Shown here: positions 60,238 through 64,000 of the stretch, in pieces | How positions within the stretch are numbered: the stretch's first letter is position 1 | Layout: each line of letters begins with the position of its first letter | Source of the DNA: Tritrichomonas musculus | Lineage: Eukaryota; Parabasalia; Tritrichomonadida; Tritrichomonadidae | Assembly (NCBI GenBank): GCA_039105265.1 | Contig: JAPFFF010000023.1 | Coordinates: 744,001-808,000, forward strand | DNA: 64,000 nt | Direction of reading: 5' to 3' | The notes under the pieces: model-generated | Seen by the model: the letters and a program-made list of their open reading frames with translations, nothing else | Database searches by the model: none | Told to the model about the DNA's origin: nothing | Translations under genes and position numbers: made by a program

Positions 60238-60749
60238 GAGAACCGCGGAAAATCTTTTTACTTATTGATATAACTGACTTTTTTTCAATAAGACACTCAT
60301 TTTTTTTAAGGGAATTTTTAGGAATAAAATATATATATTCATTAAAATCTAAAATTTAACAAATAACTCGTTTTGCAGCAAAAAGAGAGACATTTCAAAA
60401 AAACTATGGTTTTTCGAAAAAAGTAAAAAACAAATATATCTCAAAAAATAAAAGCATTTATACTTTTATTTTTTATATTAATCCTTATTATAATATTTAA
60501 ATTTTAAATTTATATTTTTAAGATTCTTACTTTTCAACAAAGAAGGATAAAATTATTTTTATATTAAATAAATGATACTCTTCATTCAAAAAAATCAATG
60601 TGATTTCATAAAATGTTTTGATTTTTTGAAAAACTAAGTTTTTTCGAAATAAAAAAGTTTTTTTAATAAAACCATTTTTTAAATATAATTATAACAATTT
60701 TAAATATAAATAATTTATATTGATAAGTAAAAACTTTCTCGCGGTTCTC
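60238..60749. mobile_element. 512-bp MITE-like element, about 32-bp imperfect TIR and TA duplication
   Basis: GAGAACCGCG at 60238-60247 is inverted at 60740-60749, followed by a second matching block (TTTTTACTTAT) in both ends. TA flanks both sides (60236-60237 and 60750-60751). The interior has A+T-rich tandem-like text and no gene. Confidence 0.75.
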
Positions 60750-60792
60750 TAATATTAGATATAATCAATTCTAATATGGTGGTTTTACACAT

Positions 60793-61633
60793 ATTATCAC
60801 AATGGAATACATAAATTAACATAATGTCTTTCTGTTTGAGTAGATTGATACTTTTTATTTCTCAAAAATTTTGTAAAATTTTTGAAAAATTTATGATTAT
60901 ATTAGAGTATTCAATTTTTTGCATTCAAAATAATAAAATAATAATTCTCATTAACTAATATTATTTTGATTACTTATCATCAATTTAATTCTATTTTAAC
61001 CAGAGAAATAATATACATATCGTTAAATTTACTAGGATATTGTTTATTTTTAAATTGAATAGATTAATTCTTGTTTCAATGATCTCTCAATTATTTTGAA
61101 TTAAAAACCAAATATCGAAAATATGCGCATTTTATATTTGTTTATATATTATATTACTTATATAATTAAGTTTAATTTAGATTGGAAATATAGTTTTTAT
61201 TATTTCCGGCAAGATATTTTAGTTTTTTTAATTGAATGCATTAATTCCTATTTCAATGATCTCTCAATTATTTTGAATTAAAAACCAAATATCGAAAATA
61301 TACGCATTTTATATTAGTTTATATATTATATTACTTATATAATTAAGTTTAATTTAGATTGGAAATATAGTTTTTATTATTTCCGGCAAGATATTTTAGT
61401 TTTTTTAATTGAATGCATTTATTATTATTTCAATGATCTCTCAATTATTTTCAATGAATAAGGAAAAGTCATCTTTTTCATCTTTTGGTGCATATATTCA
61501 TTTACTAAAATATAATATTTTATCATTTAATTTAGTGAAATGCTTTATTTAATGATTTTTTGGTGGAGATATTTTAATTTTTTATTTTGAATGTTTATTT
61601 TGCAATTCTATGATCATTCAATTTGTTTCTGAG
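60793..61633 (-). repeat. Right 841-bp inverted arm
   Basis: The mirror copy of the left arm. Small within-arm differences between tandem units (for example GCGTAT versus GCGCAT) are reproduced in both arms, showing that the arms were copied as a whole. Confidence 0.9.
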
Positions 61634-61689
61634 AGTATGTTTTTTTTCTTCAGAAAAATTGAGAGTGAAGGGCATAAAGACTTTGAGCC

Positions 61690-61697
61690 TTTGTTAT
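61690..61697. repeat. Right copy of 8-bp target-site duplication (TTTGTTAT)
   Basis: Directly follows the right terminal inverted repeat of the 7.7-kb element. Confidence 0.75.
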
Positions 61698-61860
61698 TTG
61701 TATACTTTCTAAATATTTCAATATTCATTATAATATTGGAGACCATCTTTCTATTTAAAAAAAGTTAAATGAAAAAAATAAGAAAAAATTGTAAGTTAAA
61801 TGGAAAAAAAATTTAATAATTGATTATTTTAATAAGGAACTAAAATAAAATAGTATTTCC

Positions 61861-62415
61861 TTATTTAAGACTGTTGATAATTGCTTTTTCAATCTTGTCT
61901 GCCCATTCAATGTATGGATAAATTCGAAGATCTAAACTATCAATTATTTGGTAATAATTTATAGGATTTGGCTTTCTTCCAAATTTTTCTTCAAATTCCG
62001 CAACACATCTTTTCATGGTAACTTCGCCAAACATTGTCTTGAAATTTTCTTCCATTGAATCAATAAGAGCATTAAGATATTCAAGCTCTTCATCGAGATC
62101 CATTGATTGTTTTACAAGTTCTAATTCTTCACGTTTTTTATTAATAGTGCCAATGCTCATTTTTGGCTTTCGAGCATTTGAATCTCCTTGGCACATTAAG
62201 CTATCTTCAAATTGATTGTGTAGTTCATGAGTTGTCGCTAATTGTCCTTGAAGGCGATTCCATTCAGAGTCTGTGGATGTAGTTGACATGTTGTCTTCTT
62301 GAAGAAGATTTTGTAATAATGATCTTCTCATTGGTCGGGACCTTCTTGATTTGGTATAATTCACATTTGAAGCTTTTCTGTAATTAGAGTTCCAGTTGTC
62401 ACAGATATTCTCCAT
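61861..62415 (-). CDS. Unknown 184-residue protein, basic N-terminus and helical C-terminus
   Basis: The frame starts at an ATG (62415). Residues 20-40 are Arg-rich (KSRRSRPMRRSLLQNLL), residues 40-85 are polar, and residues about 85-130 are heptad-like (KKREELELVKQSMDLDEELE). The C-terminal 60 residues look globular (CVAEFEEKFGRKPNPINYYQ). No catalytic motif, signal peptide or membrane segment is present. I do not recognise a family. Its promoter region contains a striking hairpin. A repeat-free, intact frame next to the 7.7-kb element supports a real gene. Confidence 0.65.
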   Translation of the reverse strand: MENICDNWNSNYRKASNVNYTKSRRSRPMRRSLLQNLLQEDNMSTTSTDSEWNRLQGQLATTHELHNQFEDSLMCQGDSNARKPKMSIGTINKKREELELVKQSMDLDEELEYLNALIDSMEENFKTMFGEVTMKRCVAEFEEKFGRKPNPINYYQIIDSLDLRIYPYIEWADKIEKAIINSLK

Positions 62416-62431
62416 TATTTAAAAATATTAC

Positions 62432-62458
62432 GTACGTTAAACACTTTGTTTAACGTAC
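62432..62458. promoter_or_regulatory. 11-bp perfect inverted repeat upstream of a small gene, containing TAACGT half-sites
   Basis: GTACGTTAAAC, loop ACTTT, GTTTAACGTAC begins 17 bp upstream of the ATG at 62415. Each arm contains TTAACGT, close to the YAACG core bound by Myb-type factors, which are known promoter regulators in trichomonads. It could act as a dimeric operator or an RNA hairpin. Confidence 0.5.
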
Positions 62459-62881
62459 TCTCTCTTTAAGATGATATTTGGTCCTATCTCATAATTTTTT
62501 TCACTATTTATTCAAAAAATTGATAAAAGGATTAATAAATATCTCACAATTTTTTATTTATTTATTTAAAACTTAAAATTTTACAATTTTTTATAATATC
62601 TTTATTAATAATCTTTGTGCACATTAAAATATCAAATATTATAAGATAGAAAATATTTTTCAGGATATAAAATCCTATCAAACATTAAAATCTTTCGGTC
62701 GATATATTTGAACTTAAATTTTTGCTTTTAAATTTTGATATTCATCTGAAACCATGTCTAAATGCTATTGAAAAATTAGTATTGGTGTATTCAATAATTA
62801 AATAAAAACAATTTTTACCATATTGTATATAATATAATACATATTTTAGTCTTATTTTTGTGTGATTGAAATAATAAAAAA
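62459..62881. other. A+T-rich spacer
   Basis: No gene or repeat supported. Confidence 0.5.
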
Positions 62882-64000
62882 TTAAGCAAGATTTGATTTA
62901 AATATCTTGTAGACACGGAGAAAGTCCATTTGTCCACCTTGCAATCTTTCAATTTCAATCAAACTTAAATCGCTTGAAATTTTGGAAAGTGATAATCTTA
63001 TGTAAACTTCTTTCGAACAAATTGGAATAATTGCTTTGATGATTCTTTCTGATTTGCTATTCTTCAAATGAGCACCTAGATCTTTAAGTGTTTGATTAAC
63101 AATCTCAACTGCTTTTGAAATTGACATGGGAGAAGAAAAAGTAGTTGGAGATTTTTGTGTATCATCTTTAGGTTTCGTACCTGTATTAATACTAACTGGA
63201 GAAGTTTTTGCGATTAATTCAAATACGCTGACAGAGTCATTAACATCATCTTCAACTTTTTTCGATGTTGTATCGGCAGAAAGATGAACAGTAACTTCAA
63301 TATCATCTAGGACATGTTTTGGATCGGGTTCTTGGCCAAGAATAGGAGTGTAATCTTGTTTAAACCATTCATTATTTCTTATTTCTTTAATTGTTATGCG
63401 TTTTGCTGGATCAGGATTTATCATCCATTTAAGGAAATTTACAACTTTCGTGGGTATCGATGATGGGTAACTAACATGAGGATCTTTTATAGCTTCTTCG
63501 AGAATTTGTGGTGTTTCCCCATCAAATGGTAATGTTCCCGTTAACATTACATATAATATTACACCTGCGCTCCAAATATCGCACGCTGGCGAAACATATC
63601 CTTGTTCGTGAAGTACTTCTGGAGCTGCATAATATCGTAAAGTTGTTGTTGGAAATTTTACTTCTGAATTTGGGGCTGAATCTTCGTTATCTGATTCTAA
63701 AAGATCAATATCTTCAATTATTGCATCATGGAAATTTGAAAATATAAAATCAGCAATTTTTAGATTATTGTTTGAATCGATTAGTAGATTTTCTAACTTT
63801 AAGTCGCGAAATGTGATATCGTGATCGTGCATATAGCTTAAAGCATCAATAAGCTGCTGGAAATATTTTCTAGCAGTTGCTTCTGGAAGAGGGCAAGATT
63901 CGGATATAGAACTTAAGAATTCTCCCTTTGCAAGATCAAAAATGAGAAATAGATTGTTAGTACTATGCATAATGCCATGAAGCGAAACAATACCAGGATG
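62882..64000 (-). CDS. CAMK/SNF1-MARK-like protein kinase, N-terminus beyond the window
   Basis: The frame is open through the right edge. The visible upstream end reads HPGIVSLHGIMHSTNNLFLI, the end of the N-lobe. The C-lobe has the ALSYMHDHDITFRDLKLEN catalytic loop with FRD in place of HRD, then KIADFIFSNF, where DFG is DFI. YAAPEVL, DIWSAGVILYVMLTGTLPF and INPDPAKRITIKEI follow. The activation loop is long and acidic. The last 80 residues (VYIRLSLSKISSDLSLIEIE, GGQMDFLRVYKIFKSNL) resemble a KA1 domain, the membrane- and autoinhibition module of MARK/AMPK-related kinases. The FRD and DFI changes leave the catalytic Asp residues in place, so activity is possible. Confidence 0.85.
   Translation of the reverse strand, partial: HPGIVSLHGIMHSTNNLFLIFDLAKGEFLSSISESCPLPEATARKYFQQLIDALSYMHDHDITFRDLKLENLLIDSNNNLKIADFIFSNFHDAIIEDIDLLESDNEDSAPNSEVKFPTTTLRYYAAPEVLHEQGYVSPACDIWSAGVILYVMLTGTLPFDGETPQILEEAIKDPHVSYPSSIPTKVVNFLKWMINPDPAKRITIKEIRNNEWFKQDYTPILGQEPDPKHVLDDIEVTVHLSADTTSKKVEDDVNDSVSVFELIAKTSPVSINTGTKPKDDTQKSPTTFSSPMSISKAVEIVNQTLKDLGAHLKNSKSERIIKAIIPICSKEVYIRLSLSKISSDLSLIEIERLQGGQMDFLRVYKIFKSNLA

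Larger units (their letters stand above)
54009..61689. mobile_element. 7.7-kb composite element: 8-bp TSD, 25-bp TIRs, 841-bp identical arms, satellite core
   Basis: The first 25 bp (GGCTCAAAGTCTTTATGCCC...) are the exact reverse complement of 61665-61689, and TTTGTTAT flanks both ends as an 8-bp duplication. After a divergent stretch of about 60 bp come inverted arms 54101-54941 and 60793-61633, each 841 bp. I read them as identical in all segments compared. The core is a 21-bp minisatellite (55441-59060) plus two TA-flanked MITE-like elements on the right side. No transposase frame is present. An 8-bp duplication is the hAT/P/Merlin range. The long repetitive arms recall foldback elements. 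It is non-autonomous, and the near-perfect arms imply recent origin or ongoing conversion. Confidence 0.8.

Noticed and set aside
59350-60749. Treating the two TA-flanked elements as a single larger inverted structure
   Set aside because: Their terminal sequences are unrelated, and each has its own TA pair.

Overview
This window looks like nuclear DNA of a trichomonad (Parabasalia), most likely a Tritrichomonas-like species. The evidence is its very high A+T content, compact long genes with no introns I can see, and its gene families: DUF3447/ankyrin proteins, BspA-like leucine-rich repeat proteins, BTB/BACK/F5-8-type-C (discoidin) proteins, TKL kinases with several kinase-like domains per chain, and many divergent PPP phosphatases. 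Two genes have a trichomonad-style initiator (TCATTT) 10-12 nt before the ATG. I saw no tRNA, rRNA or CRISPR. Species assignment is inference.

Layout. 1-4.0 kb: edge fragment of a small-molecule-kinase-like gene, a coiled-coil protein, an MPPED-type metallophosphoesterase and a second coiled-coil protein. 4.0-6.3 kb: gene-free, with a GC-richer island and a 347-bp TA-flanked MITE-like element. 6.3-11 kb: a PPP phosphatase and a DUF3447/ankyrin gene whose ankyrin part has decayed into islands. 11.4-16.1 kb: a kinase fragment, BspA debris containing a 16-bp minisatellite, an intact RING gene, an intact iron-sulfur-flavoprotein-like gene and a DUF3447 fragment. 16.6-25.6 kb: a triple TKL kinase, a YhhN/TMEM86 membrane enzyme, a discoidin-family pseudogene, a frameshifted PH+AGC kinase and an orphan gene. 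26-46.6 kb: a very large surface protein, a second PPP phosphatase, a six-copy unknown-domain protein, a Polo-like kinase and a 2,211-residue multi-pseudokinase. 46.6-54 kb: no intact gene, but a 3.8-kb element with another element nested in it, then discoidin and BspA pseudogenes. 61.7-64 kb: a small unknown gene and a SNF1/MARK-like kinase running off the edge.

The standout is 54,009-61,689, a 7.7-kb element. It is bounded by an 8-bp direct repeat (TTTGTTAT) and 25-bp perfect terminal inverted repeats. Just inside are 841-bp arms that I read as identical and that contain a 177-bp tandem repeat. Its core is about 3.6 kb of a 21-bp minisatellite with higher-order structure, plus two further TA-flanked elements. 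The long open frames over the satellite, on both strands, follow from a 21-bp period and are not treated as genes.

Functionally the window is signalling-heavy: kinases, pseudokinases and phosphatases, with no operon logic. Many gene copies are broken, and the accessory DNA is built from DNA-transposon-like elements that carry no transposase I can recognise.
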